Positions 32,721-41,133 of a DNA stretch of 64,000 bases are shown here, in pieces (the stretch's first letter is position 1; each line of letters begins with the position of its first letter). Made by a program: the position numbers and the translations under genes. The notes below the pieces were generated by a model. The model did no database searches, was not told the DNA's origin, and saw only the letters and a list, made by a program, of their open reading frames with translations. Source of the stretch: Nordella sp. HKS 07 (GTDB lineage: Bacteria; Pseudomonadota; Alphaproteobacteria; Rhizobiales; Aestuariivirgaceae); contig NZ_CP049258.1 in the NCBI RefSeq assembly GCF_011046735.1, forward strand, positions 5,598,001 through 5,662,000. Direction: 5' to 3'.

Positions 32721-34757
32721 ATGACGGCCTTGTTCTCATCGGTGATCGCGTTCCTGACGGCCCATCCTTATGTGGCCTATCTGGTCGTGTTCCTGCTCGC
32801 TCTGTCGGAATCTATCCCGATCGTCGGCGTCGTCGTTCCGGGCACGGCGGTGATCGTGGCGCTGAGCGCCCTGGTGCCGAGCGGCGTGCTGGTGCTCTGG
32901 CCCTTGCTGCTCGCCGCGACGCTGGGCGCCATCGCCGGCGACGGCCTGTCCTTCTGGCTCGGCCATCACTATCACCGCGAGGTTCTCGGCCTCTGGCCTG
33001 TGAACCGCTATCCGGAGCTGATCCAGAAAAGCGAGGCCTTCTTCGCCCGCCATGGTGACAAGAGCGTCTTCCTCGCCCGCTTCACGCCGGGCGTGCGCGC
33101 CTTCATTCCGCTCTTCGCCGGCATCCTGAAGATGCCGGTCGGCCGCTTCTATGCGGTGAATGTCGCCTCGGCGCTGGTCTGGGCGCCGTCGCATATCCTT
33201 CCGGGCGTGCTGCTCGGCGCCACTTTCGGCATATTGGGGGCGGCCGCTAAGCCGCTGGCGATCCTGCTGGTCGTCCTCGTGGCGCTGGGGTGGATCGCCC
33301 TGCACATGGTGCGCTGGCTGATGCGCCGCGGGATTCCGATGCTCTTCGTGGGCATGGAGCGGTTGCGCGACTGGAGCGGCTCCCATGAAGGCTGGCTCAG
33401 CCGCCAACTGGCGCGTCTGCTCAATCCGGCACGGCCCGGCTTCGGCGCGCTGGTGACGCTCGCCGGGATCCTTATCGCCGCGGCCTGGCTCTTCTTCAGT
33501 ATCCTCGAGGATGTGCTGCACGGCGATCCGCTGGTGATGACGGATACCGCGATCTTCCGACTGTTGCAGGACACGCGCTCGGGTCCCGGCGATGCGCTGA
33601 TGATCGCCATCACCGAAATGGGCGACACCTTCGTCGTCATCGCCGTCACCGCTGCGGTCCTGCTGTGGCTCGTCTGGCAGCGCGCCTGGCGCACCGCCCT
33701 CTACTGGCTGGCGGCGGTCGCCGGCGCCTCGGCGCTCAACACCGTCATCAAGGTGGCCCTGCATCGGATGCGGCCGAGCGAACTGCACTACAGCGGCTGG
33801 AGCGCCTTTTCTTTTCCCAGCGGCCACAGCACCGTCAATGCGGTGCTCTATGGCTTCCTCGCAATCCTCATCGCGCGCAACCTTCGCCCGGCGCTGCGTG
33901 TGCCGGTGGCGCTGGCCGCCGCGACGGGGGTGTTCCTCATTGCCTTCTCGCGGCTCTATCTCGGCGCCCACTGGCTCTCCGATGTCCTGGGCGGTCTCGC
34001 TTTCGGTTCAGCCTGGCTGGCGCTCATCGGCCTTGCGTATCTGCGCAAGCCCGTTGATCGGGTGGCGCCCTTGGGACTGCTCGTCGTCGGATGCACTGCT
34101 TTGATCCTCGCCGGCGCGCTTCATATCTATCGCGATCACAGCAAGGATATCGGCCTTTATGCGGTCGAGACCGCTCTGCCGAGCGAGCCCGTCGCCGAGT
34201 GGTGGTCGGGAGGCTGGGAGGAGCTCCCGTCCTACCGCACCGATCTTACCGGCGAGGCGAGGGAGCCGCTGACGCTGCAATGGGCCGGCAGTCTCGCGAG
34301 CATCGAAGCGGCGCTCACCAAATCGGGCTGGGAGGCGCCGACATCCTGGTCGGGGGTGAATGCCTTGATCTGGCTGACCGCGGCCGATGCCGCGCATGTG
34401 CCGGTGATGCCGTCCTTCAATGCCGGGCGCCCGCCAGGGCTGACGCTCATCCGGCCGGAAGGAAATACGCGCCTGGTGCTCAGGCTCTGGGCCGCCGATC
34501 TCGATCTGACCAATGGCAAGACGGTACCGCTATGGATGGGATCGGTAGTCGAGGAGAATCTCTACCATCCGCTATCGCTTATGACGGTCACCGAGGAGCA
34601 GCCCGGCGCCGACGCGCCGCGCCAGACCGCGACCGCCGGCCTCACGGGCGCTCGCCTGGTTCGGCGCGAAGCCGAGGAGGCAGGGCCGGACTGGGATGCC
34701 AAAGTGCTGCTCGCAGGCGAAGAAACCGATATTTTTCATCAGCTTGGTGGTGATTGA
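32721..34757 (+). CDS. DedA - PAP2 phosphatase - LssY fusion protein
   Basis: A 678-residue membrane protein of three joined domains. Residues 1-200 are a DedA (SNARE-associated) domain with GDGLSFWLGHHY and RFTPGVRAFIPLFAG. Residues about 240-450 are a PAP2 lipid phosphatase with all three motifs: KVALHRMRP, PSGHS and SRLYLGAHWLSD. Residues about 480-678 match the soluble LssY C-terminal domain (WSGVNALIWL, LTLIRPEGNTRLVLRLW). It probably moves and dephosphorylates a membrane lipid such as undecaprenyl pyrophosphate or phosphatidate. It follows the MFS gene and is likely co-transcribed with it. Confidence 0.88.
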   Translation: MTALFSSVIAFLTAHPYVAYLVVFLLALSESIPIVGVVVPGTAVIVALSALVPSGVLVLWPLLLAATLGAIAGDGLSFWLGHHYHREVLGLWPVNRYPELIQKSEAFFARHGDKSVFLARFTPGVRAFIPLFAGILKMPVGRFYAVNVASALVWAPSHILPGVLLGATFGILGAAAKPLAILLVVLVALGWIALHMVRWLMRRGIPMLFVGMERLRDWSGSHEGWLSRQLARLLNPARPGFGALVTLAGILIAAAWLFFSILEDVLHGDPLVMTDTAIFRLLQDTRSGPGDALMIAITEMGDTFVVIAVTAAVLLWLVWQRAWRTALYWLAAVAGASALNTVIKVALHRMRPSELHYSGWSAFSFPSGHSTVNAVLYGFLAILIARNLRPALRVPVALAAATGVFLIAFSRLYLGAHWLSDVLGGLAFGSAWLALIGLAYLRKPVDRVAPLGLLVVGCTALILAGALHIYRDHSKDIGLYAVETALPSEPVAEWWSGGWEELPSYRTDLTGEAREPLTLQWAGSLASIEAALTKSGWEAPTSWSGVNALIWLTAADAAHVPVMPSFNAGRPPGLTLIRPEGNTRLVLRLWAADLDLTNGKTVPLWMGSVVEENLYHPLSLMTVTEEQPGADAPRQTATAGLTGARLVRREAEEAGPDWDAKVLLAGEETDIFHQLGGD

Positions 34758-34897
34758 TAAGAATTCGCTGCGGCTCGCGCGAGCGGCGATCTTTACAATA
34801 TGCGCGCGTGCCTTAAAGGAGCGCCTCCAGCTCGGAAGGTCCCGCTGGCTGTAGCGAACTTCGGATTCGGGACACTAGCGCAAGGAGACCAGACTCA

Positions 34898-35938
34898 ATG
34901 GCCAGGATCAAGATCGGTGTCATCGGCGCGTCGGGTTATACCGGTTCCGATCTGGTGCGCCTCGCCGCCTGTCATCCCGGCATGGAGATCGCCGTGCTCA
35001 CCGCCAATTCGCATGCCGGCAAGGCGATGGCCGAAGTCTTCCCGCATCTGGCGCATTTGAAACTGCCCACCCTCGTCAAGAACGAGGAGGCCGACTGGTC
35101 GAATATCGAGGCGGTATTCTGCGGCCTGCCGCACGCGACGAGTCAGGTCGTGATCCGCGATCTGCCGAAGCATCTGAAGGTTATCGACATGTCGGCCGAT
35201 TTCCGGCTGCGCGATGCCGCCGTCTATGAAAAATGGTATGGCGGCCCGCATCAGGCGCTCGATCTCCAGAAGGATGCGGTCTACGGACTGAGCGAACACT
35301 ATCGCGACGACGTCAGGAAGGCGCGGCTCGTCGCCTGTCCCGGCTGCTATCCGACCGCCGTCCTCATCATGCTATTGCCGTTGGTGAAGGCCGGACTCAT
35401 CGACGCGTCGGATCTGATCATCGATGCCAAGTCGGGCGTCTCCGGCGCCGGGCGCTCGCTCAAGCAGAATGTGCTGTTCTGCGAGGCGGGCGAGGGGCTC
35501 TCCCCCTATGGCGTGGCGAGCCACCGCCACGCGCCCGAAATCGAGCAGGAGATCTCGCGCGCCGCGGGCGAGCAGGTGATCGTGAATTTCACCCCGCATC
35601 TCATCCCGATGAGCCGCGGCGAGCTCTGCACCACCTATGCCAGGCTGAAGGGCAAGGCGACCGCAGCGGACTGCGTCGCCGCCCTCGAGAAGCATTACAA
35701 GGACGAGCCGTTCATCTTCATGGCGCCCAAGGGCGTTATGCCCTCGACCCAGTTCGTGCGCGGCTCCAACAATGTCATGCTCGGCGTCTATGCCGACCGC
35801 GTGCCGGGCCGTGTCATCCTCATCTCGACGCTCGACAATCTGGTCAAGGGCTCGGCCGGCCAGGCGATCCAGAACTTCAATCTGATGTTCGGCTTGGCCG
35901 AAAACCAGGGACTCGAACAGGTGGCGCTGTTCCCCTAG
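34898..35938 (+). CDS. argC: N-acetyl-gamma-glutamyl-phosphate reductase
   Basis: Third step of arginine synthesis: NADPH reduces N-acetylglutamyl phosphate to the semialdehyde. The 346-residue protein has the nucleotide motif GVIGASGYTGSDLVRLAACHP, the active-site Cys in VACPGCYPTAV, AKSGVSGAGRSLKQN and the catalytic His in SHRHAPEIEQE. AAGGAG lies about 10 bases before the ATG. Its stop overlaps the first arm of a REP-like hairpin. In many rhizobia argC follows rpsI closely; here about 34 kb separate them. Confidence 0.95.
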   Translation: MARIKIGVIGASGYTGSDLVRLAACHPGMEIAVLTANSHAGKAMAEVFPHLAHLKLPTLVKNEEADWSNIEAVFCGLPHATSQVVIRDLPKHLKVIDMSADFRLRDAAVYEKWYGGPHQALDLQKDAVYGLSEHYRDDVRKARLVACPGCYPTAVLIMLLPLVKAGLIDASDLIIDAKSGVSGAGRSLKQNVLFCEAGEGLSPYGVASHRHAPEIEQEISRAAGEQVIVNFTPHLIPMSRGELCTTYARLKGKATAADCVAALEKHYKDEPFIFMAPKGVMPSTQFVRGSNNVMLGVYADRVPGRVILISTLDNLVKGSAGQAIQNFNLMFGLAENQGLEQVALFP

Positions 35939-35985
35939 CGCGTGATCAGGAAAAGTGGGTACCGGTTTTCCGTCCGATCACGCGC
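35938..35985. repeat. REP-like palindrome after argC
   Basis: GCGCGTGATC (35938-35947) pairs with GATCACGCGC (35976-35985). Inside, GGAAAA (35949-35954) pairs with TTTTCC (35966-35971) around GTGGGTACCGG. This is the GTGGG(A/T)ACCGGTTTTCC core of the intergenic palindromes common in Hyphomicrobiales genomes. It may also end argC transcription. Confidence 0.8.
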
Positions 35986-36000
35986 TAAACTAATGATTCC

Positions 36001-36048
36001 GATCACCTATATCACTTCAGGTCGATTCGACCTGAAGTGATCGTGATC
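36001..36048. repeat. Long perfect hairpin, second intergenic palindrome
   Basis: ATCACTTCAGGTCGA (36011-36025) and its exact complement (36027-36041) form a 15-pair stem around one base. An outer GATCAC/GTGATC pair (36001-36006 with 36043-36048) extends it. Another REP-type fragment (GCATGATCCGGAAAGC) starts at about 36053. Confidence 0.8.
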
Positions 36049-36199
36049 TAGAGCATGATCCGGAAAGCTTGTGGTCGGGCTTGACCCGACCATGCGGAAA
36101 CTCATCGTCCTCGCCAACGCTCTGCTCAAAGCCAACCGAAAATGGACCTCTAAGCCTGCTTGACCAAAACGGATACTTTAAAGGGGCTGATGCCCGCTG

Positions 36200-36349
36200 T
36201 CAGTGGTGCTTGAAGTATTGAACCTCGCGTTCGTGCTTTTCCGCCGCCGCGCGGCTCTTGAATGTGCCGAGATTGCGCCGCCTGCCGGTCTTCGGGTCCT
36301 TCTTGCGCGAATAGAGACGATATTCGCCGGTTTTCAGCTTGCGGATCAT
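36200..36349 (-). CDS. Conserved 49-residue basic protein
   Basis: A short gene reading MIRKLKTGEYRLYSRKKDP at the start, then KTGRRRNLGTFKSRAAAEKH, ending in EVQYFKHH. GGAGGAC lies 8 bases before the ATG, a strong site. From memory, near-identical small proteins with the RLYSRKKDPKTGxRRNLGTF core occur across many proteobacteria; none has an assigned function that I know. Net charge is strongly positive, so a nucleic-acid role is possible. It diverges from recJ. Confidence 0.85.
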   Translation of the reverse strand: MIRKLKTGEYRLYSRKKDPKTGRRRNLGTFKSRAAAEKHEREVQYFKHH

Positions 36350-36525
36350 TGCACGGTCCTCCGACGCGCTGCCTCCGGTTGCCCGTTTCCATTTGATATC
36401 AATGACTACCGATGGAGAAGGTTCCGCGCTTGCGGGCCATCCTGGGGGTGAGTATGGAACGGCCTTATGCCGATGCGGGGTGTTCCTGTCGAATGCCCGT
36501 CCGAATCGGTGTCCAATGAAGGATC

Positions 36526-38346
36526 ATGTCACTCTTGCTGGATAGTCGGACGGCACCTCAGTCATCGCCTCCCTTTCTCGGCGTCAGCCGCTCCGTCACT
36601 GGCCGCCTGTGGCGGCCGCGGCCTTTCCAGAGCCGTGACGCGCAGGCCATTTCCGAGAAGAATGAGCTTCCGGAATTGCTCGGCCGCGTTCTGGCGGCGC
36701 GCTCGGTCGGACTCGAGGACGTCGAGAGTTACCTTAACCCGACGATCCGCCGCCTGATGCCGCAGCCTTCGGCGCTGGTGGACATGGAAAAGGGCGCCGA
36801 ACGCTTGGCGCGCGCCATCATGACCGGCGAACGTATCGGCACGATCAGCGACTATGACGTCGACGGCGTCTCCTCCGCCGCTCTCGTTACGCGTTTCCTG
36901 GCGAGCGTCGGCGCCGCCAATATCGTGCATATCCCGGACCGGCTCACTGAGGGCTACGGCCCGAGCGAGGCGGCGGTGAGTTCGCTGAAGGATCAGGGCA
37001 CGCAGTTGCTGCTCACCCTCGATTGCGGCGTCCTCTCTCATGATCCTCTCGCCAAGGCCAAGGCGCTGGGCATGGATGTGGTCATTGTCGACCATCATCA
37101 GGCGGGCGCCACGCTGCCCGATGCGACGGCGGTCATCAACCCCAACCGCCAGGACGACATATCGGGCTTCGGCTATCTCTGCGCCTGCGGCGTCGCCATG
37201 ATCCTCGTCAGCGTCGTCAACCGCATTCTGCGCCAGCGCGGCTGGTACGGGCCGGACCGTCCCGAGCCCAACATGCTGCAGTGGCTCGAACTGGTGGCGC
37301 TGGCGACGGTCTGCGATGTCGTGCCGCTCATCGGCCTCAACCGCGCTTATGTCACCCAAGGCCTGCGCATCATGGCGCGCCGCGAAAATCCCGGGCTCGC
37401 CGCTTTGTCCGACGTTGCCCGCCTCAAGCGCCGGCCCGACGCCTACGCGCTGGCCTTCCTTCTGGGGCCGCGCCTCAATGCGGCAGGCCGCATCGGCCAT
37501 GCCAATCTCGCTTTCGAGCTTCTGATCAGTCCTGAGCGCGGACGCTGCGCCATCATCGCGGGCGAGCTCGAGAGAATGAACCGCGAGCGTCAGGCGATCG
37601 AACTCAGCGTGCTCGATCAGGCGCTGCGCGAGGCCGATGCCTCGCTCGGCGCCGAGCGCACGAGTCCCGCCATCGTCGTGGCGGGCGAGGGGTGGCATCC
37701 CGGTGTGCTCGGCCTTGCCGCCGCGCGTCTCAAGGAGCGCTTCAACCGGCCGAGCATCGTGCTCGGCTATGAGAGGGATAGCCTTACCGCGGGTGGGTCC
37801 GGCCGCTCGATCTCGGGCGTCGATCTGGGCCAGGCGGTGAGGGCGGCGCTCGATGCCGGAATCCTGGTCAAGGGCGGCGGCCATGCGATGGCGGCGGGCC
37901 TCACCATCGAAAGATCCAGGCTCGGCGATTTCCGCGCTTTCCTCGAGACGCATCTGGCCTACGCCCTGCAACTCGCCGACCAGCGCTATCTCGACGTCGA
38001 CGGCGCCTTGACCGCATCGGGCGCCACGCTCGACCTCATCGAGCTCGTCGAGCAGGCAGGCCCCTATGGAGCGGGTAATCCGGCGCCGGTCTTCGTTCTG
38101 CCTGCGCATCGCGTCGTTTATGCCGACAGCGCCGGCAGCGACCACGTCCGCCTGACGCTCGCCGCCTCGGACGGGACCCGCATCAAAGCGATCGCCTTCC
38201 GCGCTTTGGGCACCGATCTTGGCGAATTGCTCCTCACCGAGCGTCAGCATCCGCTGCATGTCGCCGGACGCCTGGTGGTCGATGACTGGGGCCGCGAGCG
38301 CGTGCCTTCCCTCCATGTCGAGGACGTCGCTCGGCTCGCAAGCTGA
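36526..38346 (+). CDS. recJ: Single-stranded-DNA-specific exonuclease RecJ
   Basis: A 5'-3' single-strand exonuclease for recombination, mismatch and base-excision repair. The 606-residue protein has the DHH-phosphoesterase motifs: ISDYDVDGVSSAAL (DxD), LLLTLDCGV, VIVDHHQAG (DHH), and the DHHA1 motif VKGGGHAMAAGLT at about 445-457. The C-terminal OB domain follows (DHVRLTLAASDGTRIKAIAF). The ATG at 36526 is preceded by GAAGGA at short distance. tRNA-Glu follows after 73 bases. Confidence 0.95.
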   Translation: MSLLLDSRTAPQSSPPFLGVSRSVTGRLWRPRPFQSRDAQAISEKNELPELLGRVLAARSVGLEDVESYLNPTIRRLMPQPSALVDMEKGAERLARAIMTGERIGTISDYDVDGVSSAALVTRFLASVGAANIVHIPDRLTEGYGPSEAAVSSLKDQGTQLLLTLDCGVLSHDPLAKAKALGMDVVIVDHHQAGATLPDATAVINPNRQDDISGFGYLCACGVAMILVSVVNRILRQRGWYGPDRPEPNMLQWLELVALATVCDVVPLIGLNRAYVTQGLRIMARRENPGLAALSDVARLKRRPDAYALAFLLGPRLNAAGRIGHANLAFELLISPERGRCAIIAGELERMNRERQAIELSVLDQALREADASLGAERTSPAIVVAGEGWHPGVLGLAAARLKERFNRPSIVLGYERDSLTAGGSGRSISGVDLGQAVRAALDAGILVKGGGHAMAAGLTIERSRLGDFRAFLETHLAYALQLADQRYLDVDGALTASGATLDLIELVEQAGPYGAGNPAPVFVLPAHRVVYADSAGSDHVRLTLAASDGTRIKAIAFRALGTDLGELLLTERQHPLHVAGRLVVDDWGRERVPSLHVEDVARLAS

Positions 38347-38419
38347 TTTCTTTGATTTAAAAGATGAATTTCACGTCTTGCGCTCGCGCGCGAAGCCCCT
38401 TATAGAGCCGCCATCTCGC

Positions 38420-38494
38420 GCGCCCTTCGTCTATCGGTTAGGACGACAGCCTTTCACGTTGTAAAGACGGGTTCGATTCCCGTAGGGCGCGCCA
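38420..38494 (+). tRNA. tRNA-Glu (anticodon TTC)
   Basis: The acceptor arm GCGCCCT (38420-38426) pairs with AGGGCGC (38484-38490), followed by G and an encoded CCA. The anticodon stem ACAGC/GTTGT encloses CTTTCAC, giving TTC. The T arm is ACGGG-TTCGATT-CCCGT. All arms fold. DNA just after it looks accessory, so it may be an integration site. Confidence 0.95.
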
Positions 38495-38575
38495 ACTCCA
38501 ATATAATCAATAAAATCAAATGGATACGGGAAGTAGAACTCCGGTTTCGTACACAGTTCTCGTACTCGGTATAGC

Positions 38576-38634
38576 GGCACCCCGGTGAGGGTGCCCGAAG
38601 GGGACGGGAAACGGGGGTTAGGTCCGCCTCCCGT
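38576..38634. other. Two adjacent stem-loops, possible structured RNA
   Basis: GGCACCC (38576-38582) pairs with GGGTGCC (38589-38595) around CGGTGA. Nine bases later ACGGGA (38604-38609) pairs with TCCCGT (38629-38634), with an inner CGG/CCG. No T tract follows, so a simple terminator for the tRNA is unlikely. Whether it is transcribed is unknown. Confidence 0.35.
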
Positions 38635-38645
38635 GTTGTTGTCGA

Positions 38646-38777
38646 TTAGACTTCGCGGCGTGTCCGCTCAAAGGACGAACCAACGTCCCCGGTGAAGTCT
38701 ACGAGGAAGGTAAACCCTAACCAGAAGATGAAACGGCTGTTCACTTCGAGTTCAACTGGAGTGGTCTTGAGGGTCAT
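38646..38777 (-). CDS. Possible 43-residue membrane peptide
   Basis: The frame starts MTLKTTPVELEVNSRF, has a hydrophobic run FIFWLGFTFLVDF and ends ERTRREV. AAAGGACC lies about 8 bases before the ATG. A competing plus-strand frame covers the same bases. No family is recognised and the call is tentative. Confidence 0.25.
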   Translation of the reverse strand: MTLKTTPVELEVNSRFIFWLGFTFLVDFTGDVGSSFERTRREV

Positions 38778-38982
38778 CGCTCGTGGTCCTTTCCCTGTTA
38801 GCGTTGGTGGTGATGATGCAGATGAACTGGCACCGACAGTCGAACTGACCATGGACCCTTTAGAACCTTACTGGTCCCATAGGTGGAGGGAAGTCAGCTT
38901 GAAGTGTCGTTAGGAGTGGTGTCCACCTACTGACCTCCTCCTACATCTGTCCCCTCCACCTACGATCTATTGGGGGGGCGTA

Positions 38983-39075
38983 TACTCATAACGCGCAGCC
39001 AAAGTCTGCTTGATGCGAGCTGGGTGAAAGCCAAGTAGTTGGCCGCGAGCTTGTCATAGCGGTTGCGATCCGACG
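38983..39075 (-). pseudogene. 3' remnant of an IS5-family transposase
   Basis: Read on the minus strand, the segment gives DRNRYDKLAANYLAFTQLAS followed by SRLWLRV. This is the C-terminal end of IS5-type transposases, which from memory run R-Y-D-K-L-A-A-N-Y-L-A-F-x-Q-L-A-S-I-R-L-W-L-R and then a short tail. The expected tail VYE is reached only after one missing base near 38988. Nothing upstream of the remnant is intact. Confidence 0.75.
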
Positions 39076-39111
39076 ACATTGCTTGCATCCTGGCGAGTCG
39101 CCCGGCCTTGC

Positions 39112-39136
39112 CGCTATGTGGGTGGAAAGCGGACAT
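39112..39136 (+). repeat. Direct repeat, left copy, flanking the adenylate cyclase
   Basis: CGCTATGTGGGTGGAAAGCG and the next bases GACAT match the copy at 41058-41081 apart from one missing base and one substitution. The pair brackets the cyclase gene. Confidence 0.6.
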
Positions 39137-39140
39137 CCTG

Positions 39141-39155
39141 GGCTCAAATTGAGCC
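39141..39155. repeat. Perfect 15-base palindrome upstream of the cyclase
   Basis: GGCTCAA-A-TTGAGCC, immediately after the left direct repeat and 96 bases before the cyclase start. It could be an operator or part of a mobile-element end. Confidence 0.5.
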
Positions 39156-39250
39156 TTCCGCTAAGACCCAATCGGAAGTAGCGATAGACTCTGAACCAGG
39201 GCATTCATACAATCGCCAAGGTCCGGGTTCCAAAAAAGCAGTCGCGCCGA

Positions 39251-40993
39251 ATGGCTGAAGAACGCGTCCAGCGCCGCCTCGCCGCCATCCTGGCGGCCGA
39301 TGTGGTCGGCTACAGCCGGCTCATGGAGCAGGACGAAGCTGGCACGCTTGCAGCGTTGAAGGACCGGCGAAGTAATATTCTGACACCGTTGGTCGCACAT
39401 CATGACGGACGCATTGTCAAGTTTATGGGCGATGGTGAGCTGCTCGAGTTCGGGAGCGCCGTCAACGCTGTCGCCTGCGCCGTCGAGTTGCAGAACCGGA
39501 TGGGGAGCGCGAACGATCGCTTGCCGGAGAAACGTCAGATCGTTCTGCGCATTGGCATCAATCTAGGCGACGTCATTGTCGAGGGAAGCGATCTCTACGG
39601 CGATGGCGTTAATGTGGCGGCCAGGCTGCAGACCATGGCCGGGCCGGAGGACATCTACGTCTCCGGCAGTGTCTACGAACAGGTGAAGCGAAAGCTCGAT
39701 CTAGAGTTCGACGACCTTGGCCCACAAACGATCAAGAATATTGCGGAGCCAGTAGCGGTCTATCGAGTCAGGTCACCGGGATCGGGCGTGCATGAATATC
39801 GCGGGCTTTCGCATAGTGAGCTGCTGCCGCTTCCCTCCAAAACCTCGATTGCCGTCCTTCCGTTTATCAACATGAGCAACGATCCGGAGCAGGAAAACTT
39901 TGTCGATGGCCTGACCGAAGATCTAATTACGGACCTGTCGAGGGCGACGGGGCTGTTCGTCATCGCCCGGAACTCAACCTTTGCCTACAAGGGCAGGACC
40001 GTCGATGTGCGCCGCATTGCCCGCGATCTCGGCGTGCGATATCTCGTGGAAGGCAGTGTGCGCCGGGCTGCTGGGCGGGTGCGTATCAATGCTCAATTGA
40101 TCGATGCAGCCGGTGGAGACCACCTTTGGGCGGAACGGTTCGACCGCAGCCTGGAGGACATCTTCGCGGTGCAGGACGAGGTAGCCAGCAAGATCGTTGA
40201 AGCCTTGGTCGGCCGGTTGACGATGACGCCGCCGCGCAACCGACCTGCAAACATCGAAGCCTACGAATTCTGCGTACAAGCGCGTGCACTGAATTTTCAG
40301 ACGGAAATGGCCGCGAGAGAGGCGAGCCTCCTGCTGGAGCGTGCGATCTTGCTCGACTCAGAATATGCCGAAGCGCATCGCTGGCTGGCGCTTAACTTAT
40401 GGTTCGGCTGGGCATTCTGGAACCAGTCCCGAGAACCCAACCGCGTAAGGGCTATGGCGGAAGCGCAGCGGGCGGTGGCGCTCGACCCCAACGACGCCGG
40501 AAACAGATGGGTACTTGGGCTCATTTTGGGAAATGAGCACCGCTGGGCAGAATCGGATGCTGAATTTGACGCGACCTTCAAACTGGATCCGAACCACGCA
40601 GATGCATGGGCGATCAGATCGGATCTGCTGACGCATAATGGCCAAGCAGCAGAAGCCATCGAACATGTACAACGGGCGCTTCGGCTCAATCCGTACCCAC
40701 CTGGTTGGTACTATTGGTTGCTGGGACAGGCGCAATACGCACTTCGGAAATATGCGTCTGCTATCCAGACACTACGCAGACCGGAAACGTACCGTACAAC
40801 ATCGCGTCGCATTCTTGCAGCGAGCCTAGCCCAGCATGGGCGCCTGGACGATGCCCACCGCGAAGGGCAACTATTCATGATGAGCAATCCGCACTTCACC
40901 ATTCACGAATGGGCCGATGCGCAGCCTTTCCGCGATGAACAGACGCTCCAGCATCTTGTCGATGGCTACCGGAAGGCAGGGCTGCCAGAATGA
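39251..40993 (+). CDS. Class III adenylate/guanylate cyclase with TolB-like and TPR domains
   Basis: A 580-residue protein of a type abundant in rhizobia. Residues about 8-175 are the cyclase domain with both metal-binding Asp (Asp17 in ILAADVVGYSRLM, Asp61 in KFMGDGELLEF) and the transition-state Asn/Arg in GVNVAARLQ. Residues about 190-330 resemble the domain in TolB-like cyclases (IAVLPFINMSNDPEQENFVD, DLGVRYLVEGSVR). The C-terminal half has TPR-like helices. It should make cAMP from ATP. No membrane helix is evident. Short direct repeats bracket the gene and an IS remnant is upstream, so it may have moved. Confidence 0.88.
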   Translation: MAEERVQRRLAAILAADVVGYSRLMEQDEAGTLAALKDRRSNILTPLVAHHDGRIVKFMGDGELLEFGSAVNAVACAVELQNRMGSANDRLPEKRQIVLRIGINLGDVIVEGSDLYGDGVNVAARLQTMAGPEDIYVSGSVYEQVKRKLDLEFDDLGPQTIKNIAEPVAVYRVRSPGSGVHEYRGLSHSELLPLPSKTSIAVLPFINMSNDPEQENFVDGLTEDLITDLSRATGLFVIARNSTFAYKGRTVDVRRIARDLGVRYLVEGSVRRAAGRVRINAQLIDAAGGDHLWAERFDRSLEDIFAVQDEVASKIVEALVGRLTMTPPRNRPANIEAYEFCVQARALNFQTEMAAREASLLLERAILLDSEYAEAHRWLALNLWFGWAFWNQSREPNRVRAMAEAQRAVALDPNDAGNRWVLGLILGNEHRWAESDAEFDATFKLDPNHADAWAIRSDLLTHNGQAAEAIEHVQRALRLNPYPPGWYYWLLGQAQYALRKYASAIQTLRRPETYRTTSRRILAASLAQHGRLDDAHREGQLFMMSNPHFTIHEWADAQPFRDEQTLQHLVDGYRKAGLPE

Positions 40994-41057
40994 CATTCCT
41001 CTAGCCCTGGTCCGAATCTGGCCCCAAGGCGACATGAAACAATTTCCACTAGTCGGT

Positions 41058-41081
41058 CGCTATTGGGTGTAAAGCGGACAT
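41058..41081 (+). repeat. Direct repeat, right copy, flanking the adenylate cyclase
   Basis: CGCTATTGGGTGTAAAGCGG followed by ACAT, 65 bases after the cyclase stop. It matches the copy at 39112-39136, about 1.95 kb away. Confidence 0.6.
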
Positions 41082-41133
41082 CGTTCGAAGAAATTGGTCT
41101 GTACGCTGCCTAACACCCGGGATGTGCGATTAT

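Larger units (their letters stand above)
38495..38982. other. Unusual DNA downstream of tRNA-Glu
   Basis: About 490 bases without a confident gene. Base use differs from the core genome: an AT-rich start (38500-38522), two strong hairpins at 38576-38634, and T-rich codon-like patterns. Short frames exist on both strands, on plus from GTG 38692 to 38913 (72 codons) and on minus from ATG 38777 to 38646. No family is recognised. It may be decayed phage or plasmid DNA. Confidence 0.4.

Noticed and set aside
36150-36392. 80-codon minus-strand frame over the 49-residue gene
   Set aside because: A different frame of the same bases codes the conserved small protein with a strong ribosome site; this one is its shadow.
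36562-38316. 584-codon minus-strand frame opposite recJ
   Set aside because: recJ carries all DHH and DHHA1 motifs; the opposite frame has composition typical of antisense shadows.
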